DNA from: Spirosoma profusum
GTDB taxonomy: Bacteria; Bacteroidota; Bacteroidia; Cytophagales; Spirosomataceae
NCBI RefSeq assembly: GCF_014699005.1
Contig: NZ_JACWZY010000017.1
Coordinates: forward strand, 1-64,000
Reading direction: 5' to 3'
Length of the DNA: 64,000 bases
Both the position numbers and the translations under genes were made by a program. Positions 34,787 through 42,874 of the stretch are shown one piece after another (within the stretch, counting starts at the first letter, position 1; each line of letters opens with the position of its first letter). The notes below the pieces were generated by a model. The model saw only the letters and a program-made list of their open reading frames with translations. It was not told the origin of the DNA and searched no databases.

Positions 34787-35620
34787 TCATTTTATAGGCA
34801 TTTGCACCATTGTCGAAGTGCCTCCTCCCAGCTGTGTTGTCGGCAGTTGACCGTTCCATTTGGCGATCCATTGCTGCTGAATCAACATGGGTGTCAATGT
34901 TTTCTGTTTCAATTCGTTAGCGCGAGCTTCCGCTTCGGCTTCAATGATTTTTGCGCGGGCAATACCGGTGGCTTTTGTAATCGCTATCTCAGCCGCAGCT
35001 TTCTCCGATGCCACCTGATTATTTAAGCGTAAGGCGTTTTGAACGGCTGTATTTTTGGCATCGATCATCGCCTGTAGGGACTCAGGTGGTGTCAGATTCG
35101 ACGTAATGTTTTCAAACGCAAAACCGTCATCGCCCAGGGCTTTGCGTAGTTTTCCTTCTACTAATTCTTCAAAGCCAGCCCGGTTGTTCACCAGTGAGTC
35201 GGGGGAAAATGAATTCGCTACGTCGCGGTATGAATTATAGACGATGGTACGTAGTATATTATTCTCAATATCAGGCAGTTCTTTCCGATACTTACGGTAC
35301 ACATTAGCGCCTTGTCCTTTTACCAGATGGTAGTTTAGCGTTGGGTCAATTTTAAACAAGGTTCCTCCCTTTGAACTAACCGTAAATGGCTCGAAATCTT
35401 TGGTTTGCGTAAAGGTGGGATACTGTTCGATAAAGGACGTAAGCGGATTGTAAAAAATCCAGCCCGTTACGTTCTCAATGTCCGAAACGCCCCGATCGGA
35501 GCCAATTTTACTTACTTTGATACCTTCGTGCGACGCATCAACTGTGGTACAGGAATTAACAAAAACCAGACCAAGAAACAATACAGCAACTGACCAGATA
35601 ACAATTCTCATTTTACTCAT
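34787..35620 (-). CDS. SPFH/Band 7 (prohibitin-like) protein
   Basis: 277 residues. One N-terminal membrane anchor (about 5-22, IVIWSVAVLFLGLVFVNSC, also a possible lipoprotein signal), an SPFH domain (about 25-190) and a coiled-coil rich in Ala and Glu (about 190-245, KAAAEIAITKATGIARAKIIEAEAEARANELK). Such proteins form oligomeric rings at the membrane and scaffold protease or lipid domains. Its start overlaps the stop of the small membrane protein upstream (ATGA), so the two are translationally coupled. Confidence 0.9.
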   Translation of the reverse strand: MSKMRIVIWSVAVLFLGLVFVNSCTTVDASHEGIKVSKIGSDRGVSDIENVTGWIFYNPLTSFIEQYPTFTQTKDFEPFTVSSKGGTLFKIDPTLNYHLVKGQGANVYRKYRKELPDIENNILRTIVYNSYRDVANSFSPDSLVNNRAGFEELVEGKLRKALGDDGFAFENITSNLTPPESLQAMIDAKNTAVQNALRLNNQVASEKAAAEIAITKATGIARAKIIEAEAEARANELKQKTLTPMLIQQQWIAKWNGQLPTTQLGGGTSTMVQMPIK

Positions 35621-35805
35621 CTTTTAAAGGGGTTTACGGTGAAACATTTAGTTGTAAGGGAAATAATAAGTACTGCACCCACCACGAGAAAACCGCCGAT
35701 GTTGAGCAGGGTATCTTTCTGGTTTAGAAGATCATAACCAAAGTCCAGAGCTAGTACGAAAAAAACAGCCCAGATTAAAATCAGGAATGCAGTTTTGATT
35801 TTCAT
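35617..35805 (-). CDS. Small two-helix membrane protein
   Basis: 62 residues with two hydrophobic helices (about 4-22 and 34-52) and a basic tail (NPFKR). Not recognised. Its stop codon overlaps the start of the Band 7 gene by 4 bp, which suggests a joint role in the same membrane complex, by inference. Confidence 0.65.
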   Translation of the reverse strand: MKIKTAFLILIWAVFFVLALDFGYDLLNQKDTLLNIGGFLVVGAVLIISLTTKCFTVNPFKR

Positions 35806-36026
35806 GAACGGTTTAGTTTAGAAACAAATGAAGTAGGTAATTCAGCAAAGTTGACAAACTACTTATTGATTGGCAGCCAGACATTTCAAGCGGTCGAAAA
35901 CAAGGCCAATTTTTTGAATTTCTCAGCCGTTCGATATCAATATTGATTTAAGGCAAGATAACAATCCAAATATGATTACGTTTACTACCAAACTTCCAGA
36001 AGTCTATTTTTTCAATACGTAATAAA

Positions 36027-36034
36027 TACTTTTG
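36027..36034 (+). promoter_or_regulatory. -7 box upstream of the NAD(P)H-hydrate repair gene
   Basis: TACTTTTG matches TAnnTTTG and lies 33 bp before the ATG at 36067. Confidence 0.45.
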
Positions 36035-36066
36035 CAGAAATACGTTGCGGCACCTATATAAAATCC

Positions 36067-37572
36067 ATGAAAATACTCAGCGTCGACCAGATTAAAGCAC
36101 TCGATAAAGCCACCATTCAAAATGAACCCATTGCCCCTATCAACCTTATGGAACGGGCAGCGCTGGCTTTTGTCGACTGGTTTGCCGATCAGTTTCCTTC
36201 TACTAAACCAACTAAAATCTTCTGTGGGCTTGGTAATAATGGGGGCGATGGACTGGCTATTGCCCGCTTGCTGCTCGAACGTTCCTATTCGGTCGAAGTC
36301 TACGTAGTCCGTTACGCTCCGCGCGAGTCCGATGATTTCATGCACAATCATCGGCGGCTTAAATTGTTGACGGAGAACGTAAAGTACATCGAATTTTCGC
36401 AGGATATACCGGCGCTACGTCATACTGAGGTAATTATCGACGCCATTCTGGGTTCGGGGTTATCGCGCCCGGTCGATGGTATCGTTAAACATGTAATTGA
36501 AACCATCAATCGAGCTCCCGCTACGGTGGTTTCGGTCGATATTGCCAGTGGTCTACAGGTCGATCAGCCCAATAACCCTGACGACGTTATCATCGAGCCT
36601 GACTATACCGTTACGTTTCAGTTGCCTAAGCTGGCCTTTATGCTGCCTCAGAACGGTCGTTACGTTGGCCAGTGGTCGGTTGTTGACATTACGTTGTCGA
36701 AGCGATTTATTGATCAGGCCCGGACTCCTTATTATTATACACAACCTAATGAAGCTCGGCTTTTGCTACGTAAACGAGACCGTTTTTCGCACAAAGGTTC
36801 GTTCGGTCATGCGCTTCTGCTGGCGGGTAGTTACGGAAAAATTGGTGCGGCCGTACTGGCGTCGCGAGCTTGTCTGCGCTCAGGTGTGGGCCTGCTAACG
36901 GTTCAGGTGCCACGTAGCGGCTACGGAATCATTCAAACCGCCGTTCCCGAAGCCATGTGTCAGCCCGACATTGATGATGACAAGTTGACGGGTATTCGGC
37001 ATAGCGGTAATAACACGTCTCCCACCGAGTTTGCTGCTGTTGGTGTTGGTCCGGGTATTGGTAAAACGCCTGAAACGCTGGCGATGCTAAAAGAATTAAT
37101 TTCAGGGGTTAAAAAGCCCATTGTTGTCGATGCCGACGCGCTCAATTTATTGGCTGAGAACAAGTCGTTACTGGCAAAACTACCAGTCAGCAGCATTCTG
37201 ACACCTCACCCGAAAGAGTTTGAACGCCTTACCCGAAAATGGTCCGATGATTATGAAAGACTGGACCTGTTACGTGAATTTGCTCAAAAACACAGAGTCA
37301 TTGTTGTGCTGAAAGGTGCCTATTCGGCCATTGCCACGCCAGAGGGCGATGTGCATTTCAACTCAACGGGCAATCCTGGCCTAAGTACAGGTGGAACGGG
37401 TGACGTACTGACGGGTATTCTGACGGCTCTATTAGCGCAGGGATATGATCCTGTTGAAGCTGCTGTTCTGGGCGTTTTTGCCCACGGTCTGGCTGGCGAT
37501 AAGGCCGCCGAGCAACGGGGAGCCATCGGTATGGTGGCTTCTGACGTGATCGATGCGCTACGTTGGGAGTAA
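36067..37572 (+). CDS. nnr: Bifunctional NAD(P)H-hydrate epimerase / ADP-dependent dehydratase
   Basis: Repairs hydrated NADH and NADPH. 501 residues: an N-terminal YjeF_N epimerase (about 1-215, GLGNNGGDGLAIARLL) and a C-terminal ribokinase-like dehydratase (about 225-500, GHALLLAGSYGKIGAAVLA, DADALNLL, TPHPKEFERL, GNPGLSTGGTGDVLTGIL). This is the common fused form in bacteria. It is monocistronic, with a TACTTTTG box close upstream. Confidence 0.95.
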   Translation: MKILSVDQIKALDKATIQNEPIAPINLMERAALAFVDWFADQFPSTKPTKIFCGLGNNGGDGLAIARLLLERSYSVEVYVVRYAPRESDDFMHNHRRLKLLTENVKYIEFSQDIPALRHTEVIIDAILGSGLSRPVDGIVKHVIETINRAPATVVSVDIASGLQVDQPNNPDDVIIEPDYTVTFQLPKLAFMLPQNGRYVGQWSVVDITLSKRFIDQARTPYYYTQPNEARLLLRKRDRFSHKGSFGHALLLAGSYGKIGAAVLASRACLRSGVGLLTVQVPRSGYGIIQTAVPEAMCQPDIDDDKLTGIRHSGNNTSPTEFAAVGVGPGIGKTPETLAMLKELISGVKKPIVVDADALNLLAENKSLLAKLPVSSILTPHPKEFERLTRKWSDDYERLDLLREFAQKHRVIVVLKGAYSAIATPEGDVHFNSTGNPGLSTGGTGDVLTGILTALLAQGYDPVEAAVLGVFAHGLAGDKAAEQRGAIGMVASDVIDALRWE

Positions 37573-37780
37573 ATCCATAGTCGAGCAATCAACGTATATA
37601 CACTACTGTTGCTTGCTTATCAAGGCCGTTTTTAGGTTAAATCAACCCTTTTTAGTGTTACTGGCTATTTCCTGACGTCAAATCAGGTAGTTTTACGCAT
37701 ATAAAAAACGGGGTTTTTGCGCTGTATTAGCAATAGATAAGTGCCCAACTTTGCATTGGTAAACTATCTAATGAACCCCT

Positions 37781-37942
37781 ATGAAGCAAACAGCCCAACG
37801 CGGCTGGCAATTTGATCAGCCAGTGCGTAAAACACGCCCCACCATCGATACTACTACCGCACTAGGTAGTTTAACAGTAGCCTTATTGGCCTACATCGTG
37901 TACCACGTTTATCCTTTGATTTCGAAAGGGATATTATTCTGA
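37781..37942 (+). CDS. Short membrane protein, 53 residues
   Basis: MKQTAQRGWQFDQPVRKTRP starts a basic N-terminus, followed by one hydrophobic helix (about 28-46, GSLTVALLAYIVYHVYPL) and a short tail. Not recognised. A CAACTTTG box (one mismatch to TAnnTTTG) lies about 30 bp before the ATG. The stop codon is the TGA of the family A repeat (TCTGAACC), so the repeat truncates or caps the gene. Confidence 0.5.
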   Translation: MKQTAQRGWQFDQPVRKTRPTIDTTTALGSLTVALLAYIVYHVYPLISKGILF

Positions 37943-38056
37943 ACCAGGATTTAACTGATTTTGGGATTTACAGGATTTTGTTAAATGATTGAGCGCTTCA
38001 AAGAAGCGAAAAGCAAAATCGTGAAAATCCCTAAATCTGCTAAATCCTGGTTCAGA
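37938..38056. repeat. Hairpin repeat, family A, second copy
   Basis: Starts with TCTGAACCAGGATTTA and ends with TAAATCCTGGTTCAGA. Arms of about 43 bp pair imperfectly. The loop keeps GAGCGCTTCAAAGAAGCGAA, which itself can fold (GCTTC/GAAGC). It ends 5 bp from the feoB stop codon and overlaps the stop of the 53-residue ORF. Confidence 0.85.
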
Positions 38057-38061
38057 CAATT

Positions 38062-40179
38062 TTATTTCATAAACTGATACGTAGCAAAGGCCGCTACGTA
38101 GGCTAGTGTCATCATGTAGACTAACTGAACCGCAGGCCATTTCCAGCTTTTTGTTTCGCGTTGCGTGGCAGCTAACGTGCTCATACACATCATCGCAAAT
38201 ACGTAAAAAATCAGCAGCGACCACGCCAGCGCTGGCGTGTACATGGGGCCGCCCGTTTCCGGATTACGTTCCTGACGGAGTCGTTCGCGGATGGTAACAC
38301 CAGTTTCATCATCACTGCTACCGATGCTGTAAATCGTCGACATAGTCCCGACAAATACTTCGCGGGCGGCAAATGAACTCAGTAAGGCGATACCGATTTT
38401 CCAGTCGTAGCCGAGAGGTCGGATAACAGGTTCGATAAAATGACCAAATACCCCAGCATAGGATTTTTCAAGCCGTTCGGAAGCAATTTGGTTTTGAAGT
38501 TCATCGTTTCCTAATGAAGTATTTTGTTGCCGGACGTTCGCTTCTGCTTTGTCCATAGCATCACCGGGACCGTAGCTGGCCAGCACCCATAACACTATTG
38601 AGATGGCCAGAATAACCCGACCCGCTTCCCATACAAAAGCCCGAACACTTTCCCAAACCGTCAGTGCTACGTGGTTCCAGCGTGGTAGTTTAAACGTAGG
38701 AAGCTCCATAATGTAGTAGCTACGTTCCTTCGCCTTCAGGACGAGTTTCAATACTAAGGCAGCTAATAAGGCACTTACTAAACCCAATAGGTAAAGAGCC
38801 ATCAGGGCAAGCCCCTGTACGTTAAAAATGCCCCAAACTCGCTGACTCGGCACTACCAGCGCAATCAGAATCGTATAAATGGGCAATCGGGCCGAGCAAC
38901 TCATCAGCGGAGTTACCAGAATCGTAATGAGTCGGTCGCGCCGGGTGCCAATGCTACGTGTCGCCATGATAGCCGGAACCGCACAGGCTACGCCCGAAAT
39001 GAGGGGAACAACACTACGTCCGTTTAACCCGAACGGCCGCATCAGCCGGTCCATAATCAACATCACCCGCGACATATAACCCGATTCTTCAAGCAACGCC
39101 ACCAGCAGAAATAGGAAGGCTATCTGCGGAATGAACACCAGAATCCCTCCAATTCCAGCCAGAATCCCGTCTGTGAGCAGATCAGAGAGAGGGCCGACAG
39201 GCAGGCTTTCTTTTAACTGGCCATTGAGCCAGGCTACTCCCGCGTCGATTCCATCCATAAAGGGCTGGGCCCACGCAAAAATGGTCTGAAAAATCAGCAA
39301 GAGAATGAGCAGGAAAATGGCGTATCCCCAAACGGGATGTAGCAGAATTCGGTCGAGTCGCTGCGTCCAGGTACGTTGGTTGGCGGGTCGGCGGTCGGTT
39401 ACTACGTCGTCGACGATGGGGCCGATGTGCCGGTATCGATCAATGGTTTCGGACGCCAGGAATTTGGTTTCGTTGAAGTTGTGCTTATCGATGATGGCAT
39501 CTAAACCAACCCGCTGCTGCGTATTCAGAAACGAAAATCCGTCATGCTGAACGACATACTGCAACGCCAGGTAATTATTACTAAGCTGGTACTGCGTTTT
39601 CGTGTCTGCAATGACACCGTTGGCCGACTTTTCTGGATCAAAAAAGAGTTTCTCGGCAAAACTGGGCTGACGAAGCTGACTTAAGACGGCTTTTTTGAGT
39701 GGTTCCAGCCCTTCGCCCGTGCGCGCATTGATACGTACCACGGGCACCTGAAACTGCATTGCCAGACGTACCGCATTCACCTCCTTGCCTTCGTCTTTTG
39801 CTACGTCGAGCATGTTCAGCGCCAGGACAACAGGTACGCCCAAATCAATTACCTGCGTGAATAACAGGAGGTTTCGGTGCAGGTTCGACGCATCAATAAC
39901 GACAATCGTTACGTCCGGATAATCGGGGTGGTTGGAGTTCGCCAGAACATCGGTGACAATCTGCTCATCCAGGGATTTTGGGTAAATCGAATAAATACCG
40001 GGAAAGTCAACGACGGTGGCGGTAGTCTGTTCATCAATAGCCCACGGCCCCGACTTTTTGTCGACCGTAACACCGGGAAAATTACCCGTTTTCTGCCGCA
40101 ATCCGGTCAGTTGGTTAAACAACGACGATTTTCCCGCATTCGGGTTACCAACAAGACCTATAACTGGAGACGATTTCAA
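38062..40179 (-). CDS. feoB: Ferrous iron transporter FeoB
   Basis: Inner-membrane Fe2+ uptake protein, 705 residues. The cytoplasmic G domain has GNPNAGKS (11-18), GVTVDKK, the DFPG switch and NMLD. It is followed by a helical regulatory part and two gate domains with about eight membrane helices (SGVACAVPAIMATRSI, SARLPIYTILIALVVP). The start is a TTG at 40179 (reads MKSSPVIGLVGNP); no ATG is available. A family I repeat between feoA and feoB reaches within a few bases of this start. A family A hairpin follows the stop. Confidence 0.95.
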   Translation of the reverse strand: MKSSPVIGLVGNPNAGKSSLFNQLTGLRQKTGNFPGVTVDKKSGPWAIDEQTTATVVDFPGIYSIYPKSLDEQIVTDVLANSNHPDYPDVTIVVIDASNLHRNLLLFTQVIDLGVPVVLALNMLDVAKDEGKEVNAVRLAMQFQVPVVRINARTGEGLEPLKKAVLSQLRQPSFAEKLFFDPEKSANGVIADTKTQYQLSNNYLALQYVVQHDGFSFLNTQQRVGLDAIIDKHNFNETKFLASETIDRYRHIGPIVDDVVTDRRPANQRTWTQRLDRILLHPVWGYAIFLLILLLIFQTIFAWAQPFMDGIDAGVAWLNGQLKESLPVGPLSDLLTDGILAGIGGILVFIPQIAFLFLLVALLEESGYMSRVMLIMDRLMRPFGLNGRSVVPLISGVACAVPAIMATRSIGTRRDRLITILVTPLMSCSARLPIYTILIALVVPSQRVWGIFNVQGLALMALYLLGLVSALLAALVLKLVLKAKERSYYIMELPTFKLPRWNHVALTVWESVRAFVWEAGRVILAISIVLWVLASYGPGDAMDKAEANVRQQNTSLGNDELQNQIASERLEKSYAGVFGHFIEPVIRPLGYDWKIGIALLSSFAAREVFVGTMSTIYSIGSSDDETGVTIRERLRQERNPETGGPMYTPALAWSLLIFYVFAMMCMSTLAATQRETKSWKWPAVQLVYMMTLAYVAAFATYQFMK

Positions 40180-40183
40180 AGTA

Positions 40184-40299
40184 TTGAATAATGATTAATG
40201 CATAATGGATAACGTAAATTGAATAATAGATAACGTAGCATGAGCTGATAAATTCATTGCTCTACTAATCGTTGTACATTTTTCATTAATCATTATCAA
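40184..40299. repeat. Inverted repeat, family I, between feoA and feoB
   Basis: TTGAATAATGATTAATG (40184-40200) pairs with CATTAATCATTATCAA (40284-40299). The inner part holds ATAATGGATAACG phrases and TACGT-type sites. The right arm encodes the last residues (IDND) and stop of FeoA; the left arm is 4 bp from the feoB start. Confidence 0.7.
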
Positions 40300-40516
40300 T
40301 TAAAATAGTTGCAGCTTCGGCTCTACGCATGGCCAGCACGTAACCCGCTACGTTTAGGCAAATGGGGTCGCCTAGCGGAGCCTTCGCCGACAGATACACC
40401 TGAGCCCCTGGCAAACAACCCATTTCGAGCAATTTGAGCGACATGGTTTCATCTGTAAATGACTGAATTGTGGCTCGTTCACCTGTCTTGAGGTCGGCTA
40501 CACTACGCTTGTTCAT
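40286..40516 (-). CDS. feoA: Ferrous iron transport protein FeoA
   Basis: 76 residues with an SH3-like fold, the cytoplasmic partner of FeoB: GERATIQSFTDETMSLKLLEMGCLPGAQVYLSAKAPLGDPICLNVAGYVLAMRRAEA. Length and motifs (L..MG..PG..V) are typical. Its final codons fall inside the family I repeat. It is upstream of feoB on the same strand, about 105 bp apart, probably one operon under iron control. A 17-bp palindrome at 40572-40588 is a candidate operator. Confidence 0.93.
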   Translation of the reverse strand: MNKRSVADLKTGERATIQSFTDETMSLKLLEMGCLPGAQVYLSAKAPLGDPICLNVAGYVLAMRRAEAATILIDND

Positions 40517-40571
40517 TAATTAGAAGGCAATATAAGCGCTTGTACGTATATGCTTATTTAGATTTATTTTA

Positions 40572-40588
40572 AGTAATGCAAGATTACT
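40572..40588. promoter_or_regulatory. 17-bp palindrome, candidate feo operator
   Basis: AGTAAT-GCAAG-ATTACT, 56 bp before the feoA start. It is not a canonical Fur box. A metal-responsive regulator is suggested only by position. Confidence 0.3.
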
Positions 40589-40706
40589 GCAGAAAGTTCT
40601 GGGATGCAAACGACTTACTTACAAATCCTATATCTAACGATTTCGCGTAACTCCCAAATTTCCTGTTTTTAAGCCAAATTTTGACCCATAATGTACTGAA
40701 TTACGT

Positions 40707-40782
40707 CAAATTATAGGTTTTCCTGTAGTCAGAATGTAGGTGTTTGCATAGGATTCGGCGAATGACAGCGCCTGACCTTTGT
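40707..40782 (+). promoter_or_regulatory. Shared promoter element, copy 1
   Basis: CAAATTATAGGTTTTCCT (40707-40724) followed by GTAGTCAGAATGTAGGT, then GACCTTTGT at 40774-40782. The same 18-mer occurs at 41363 with the ACCTTTGT box again 68 bp downstream. The copy lies before the DUF3592 gene. Confidence 0.6.
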
Positions 40783-40822
40783 CTTGTTCTTAAACAAATC
40801 AATCTTCTAAAAACAACTCGTC

Positions 40823-41344
40823 ATGAAGACCGCAAATTACCTAAAAACTTTCGTCCTGACGATGGGAATCGCCCTGATACAAATAGCACTATTTGTTAGC
40901 TATACTATGAATGTATGGCATAGCCCATTAGCCTTATTGATTATGGTTTTTATACCCGTTGTTATGCTGGTCAGAACGTATCAGCAAGAACGTAACTGGT
41001 TCAAAAAAGCCAGTCAAACGATTGGGCAAATTATTGATCGTCGGGTACGATTCGTCTGGGGCAAGTTTATGAAACGACTGACTATAGAATACGTACTGAA
41101 CGGTGTTACCTATAAGCACTACTCGTATTTCAGTGTGTTTGCTACGTTACCAGCACCAGGAGAATCCTATACCTTATTTTACAATCCCAGCAAGCCGAGT
41201 GAAGCCCGCGAACGTGGCACTTTATTAGGCTTGATGTTGCCCTGGATTGCTCTTTCCGTTTGCGCGATTATGCTTGCGTTTATCGCCTTTACCATATTCA
41301 CTGCGCCGGATTCCCTGCCTGTTTCGTCAGCCAACATCAAGTAA
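40823..41344 (+). CDS. DUF3592-type membrane protein
   Basis: 173 residues. Two helices at the N-terminus (about 12-28 and 33-50), a beta-rich middle (RVRFVWGKFMKRLTIEYVLNGVTYKHYSYFSVFATLPAPGESYTLFYNPSKPSEARE) that fits the DUF3592 pattern, and a C-terminal helix (about 138-162). Function unknown. It shares an upstream promoter element with the next gene, so the two are likely co-regulated rather than co-transcribed. Confidence 0.7.
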   Translation: MKTANYLKTFVLTMGIALIQIALFVSYTMNVWHSPLALLIMVFIPVVMLVRTYQQERNWFKKASQTIGQIIDRRVRFVWGKFMKRLTIEYVLNGVTYKHYSYFSVFATLPAPGESYTLFYNPSKPSEARERGTLLGLMLPWIALSVCAIMLAFIAFTIFTAPDSLPVSSANIK

Positions 41345-41362
41345 AATCAAACGCTTCTCTCA

Positions 41363-41438
41363 CAAATTATAGGTTTTCCTATAGGCAGAATGTATGTCTT
41401 TCTGGATAGTTCGCCAGCTGATAACCAGAGACCTTTGT
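41363..41438 (+). promoter_or_regulatory. Shared promoter element, copy 2
   Basis: CAAATTATAGGTTTTCCT (41363-41380) followed by ATAGGCAGAATGTATGT, then GACCTTTGT at 41430-41438. Spacing from element to box is the same as in copy 1. It begins 18 bp after the DUF3592 gene's stop. Confidence 0.6.
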
Positions 41439-41461
41439 ACTGCCTTAACAATCAACTAATC

Positions 41462-42787
41462 ATGCAAACAGCTCTGCCTACCTCCGCTTCTCATCCTTTT
41501 GTCAGTAACGACTCAAAAACTGAGGATGCAGGTTTCTTCACTGTGCTTTACGAAATCATTCGGCGACACCCGGTTTTGTTTACCGTTCTGTTCATGATTC
41601 CTTTCGTTGCCTTATTGATTTCGATGGGTTTCAAATGGTTTTATGTCTTCAACGATTCGGCCCACTACCTGTCTAATTACCAGATAAATCCTAAAACTGG
41701 TATCTGGTCGGATCAACAGACGTACTTCAGCCCTGGAATCGATCGCTACATTCGCGAACTGGATATAGCCGGGTTGATGGGTGGTATTGTCGGAATTTTC
41801 ATTGGGTTGTTCGTTACCGTTTCGACGGAGAAAGCGAACCGCCAGAAGGAGAAACTCAATCAGCAGGAAATGGAACACATTAAAACTCAGACCAATCTGC
41901 TGGTTCAGGCTACGCAATCGCTCAATACGTTGATGGTCGACGTGAGTGGCAAAGTGAACGAAAAAGTGCAGTTGATGGAAGGTGCCGACGAATTACTGAA
42001 TGGCATCGGGAAAGTTATTGATTCGGCTCAGTCGCAGGGAAATGATTTGCTGGTTCTCTCCAATACGGCGCGGGTCGAAGGTATAGCACCATTCCGGATG
42101 GAATACGTAGCAAAACACGCCAACCTGAAGCCCCACGAGCTACGTAACGCTACGCAGTTTGACTATGCTCGCAAAGCCGAAGCCCTCCAGCGCGACCGTA
42201 CTGACATCGAAAACAAGTTGAAAGGAGCTGCTCTGTATCTGCAAAAAATGGGCAGCGATGCACACGTTGAATTCGTAACATTAAATGATCAGAACGAAGG
42301 TGCTACGCATGCATTCCTGAAATATTTGGGTAAGGTTGTCAACGAACACGTATCGGTTGAGACGTATCGTCCGGGTAGCAACTCAATTCTGAATCAACGC
42401 GACGATATTCCGCATCACAACCGTTTTCTGGTTCCCTCTTCCGAAGAAGCAAACGACCCTAAATCACTCTTGGTTAGCCAGTTATACAAAGACCATACAC
42501 AGGCTGTTCAGGAGATGCAGGAGTTAGGCATCCGGGTTTCCAAAGTGAACAAGACGTTGCCGGTGCAACTGTTCATCAGTGCTCCCCGCGAAAACAAACC
42601 GGGTATTTTCCGTGGACTTTGCGTCTGCATCCTGGGAAGCGGTTCCAGTGCCAGTGGACGGGCTACCAAATTGACGGCTTTCCTGACTGAAGACCCGCAC
42701 ATTGTGGCTTCCATGACCGAGCTTTTCTACGATTATCAAACCGATGGACGGCTCAATACACAGGAATTCATTCGGCAACTGATTTAA
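41462..42787 (+). CDS. Membrane-anchored protein of unknown function
   Basis: 441 residues, not recognised. Two membrane helices (about 36-55 and 103-122) flank a short periplasmic loop of about 47 residues. Then comes a coiled coil (about 124-175, EKANRQKEKLNQQEMEHIKTQTNLL) and a large alpha/beta cytoplasmic domain (about 175-440) with strands NDLLVLSNTA, DAHVEFVTLND, QLFISAPRE and LCVCILGSGSSASG. The last strand-loop resembles degenerate phospholipase-D-like folds, but I see no HxK motif. The frame is open from 41390; the ATG at 41462 is downstream of the promoter box and is preferred. Confidence 0.7.
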   Translation: MQTALPTSASHPFVSNDSKTEDAGFFTVLYEIIRRHPVLFTVLFMIPFVALLISMGFKWFYVFNDSAHYLSNYQINPKTGIWSDQQTYFSPGIDRYIRELDIAGLMGGIVGIFIGLFVTVSTEKANRQKEKLNQQEMEHIKTQTNLLVQATQSLNTLMVDVSGKVNEKVQLMEGADELLNGIGKVIDSAQSQGNDLLVLSNTARVEGIAPFRMEYVAKHANLKPHELRNATQFDYARKAEALQRDRTDIENKLKGAALYLQKMGSDAHVEFVTLNDQNEGATHAFLKYLGKVVNEHVSVETYRPGSNSILNQRDDIPHHNRFLVPSSEEANDPKSLLVSQLYKDHTQAVQEMQELGIRVSKVNKTLPVQLFISAPRENKPGIFRGLCVCILGSGSSASGRATKLTAFLTEDPHIVASMTELFYDYQTDGRLNTQEFIRQLI

Positions 42788-42874
42788 GGTGTTTTGCCTC
42801 GATAATTCACGCCCGAAAATACCAGCAACGTAGCAACCGCTCCTGTTTTTCTCATCCTCCATCACTTCCCACTT

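Larger units (their letters stand above)
40517..40822. other. Divergent spacer, feoA and DUF3592 genes
   Basis: 306 bp without a gene. It holds the palindrome AGTAATGCAAGATTACT (40572-40588) on the feoA side and the element shared with 41363 (40707-40742) on the other side. Confidence 0.5.

Noticed and set aside
40707..41398. A duplicated gene segment as the cause of the shared upstream element
   Set aside because: The coding sequences after the two elements (DUF3592 and the 441-residue protein) are unrelated; only the upstream 36 bp and the box at fixed distance match.
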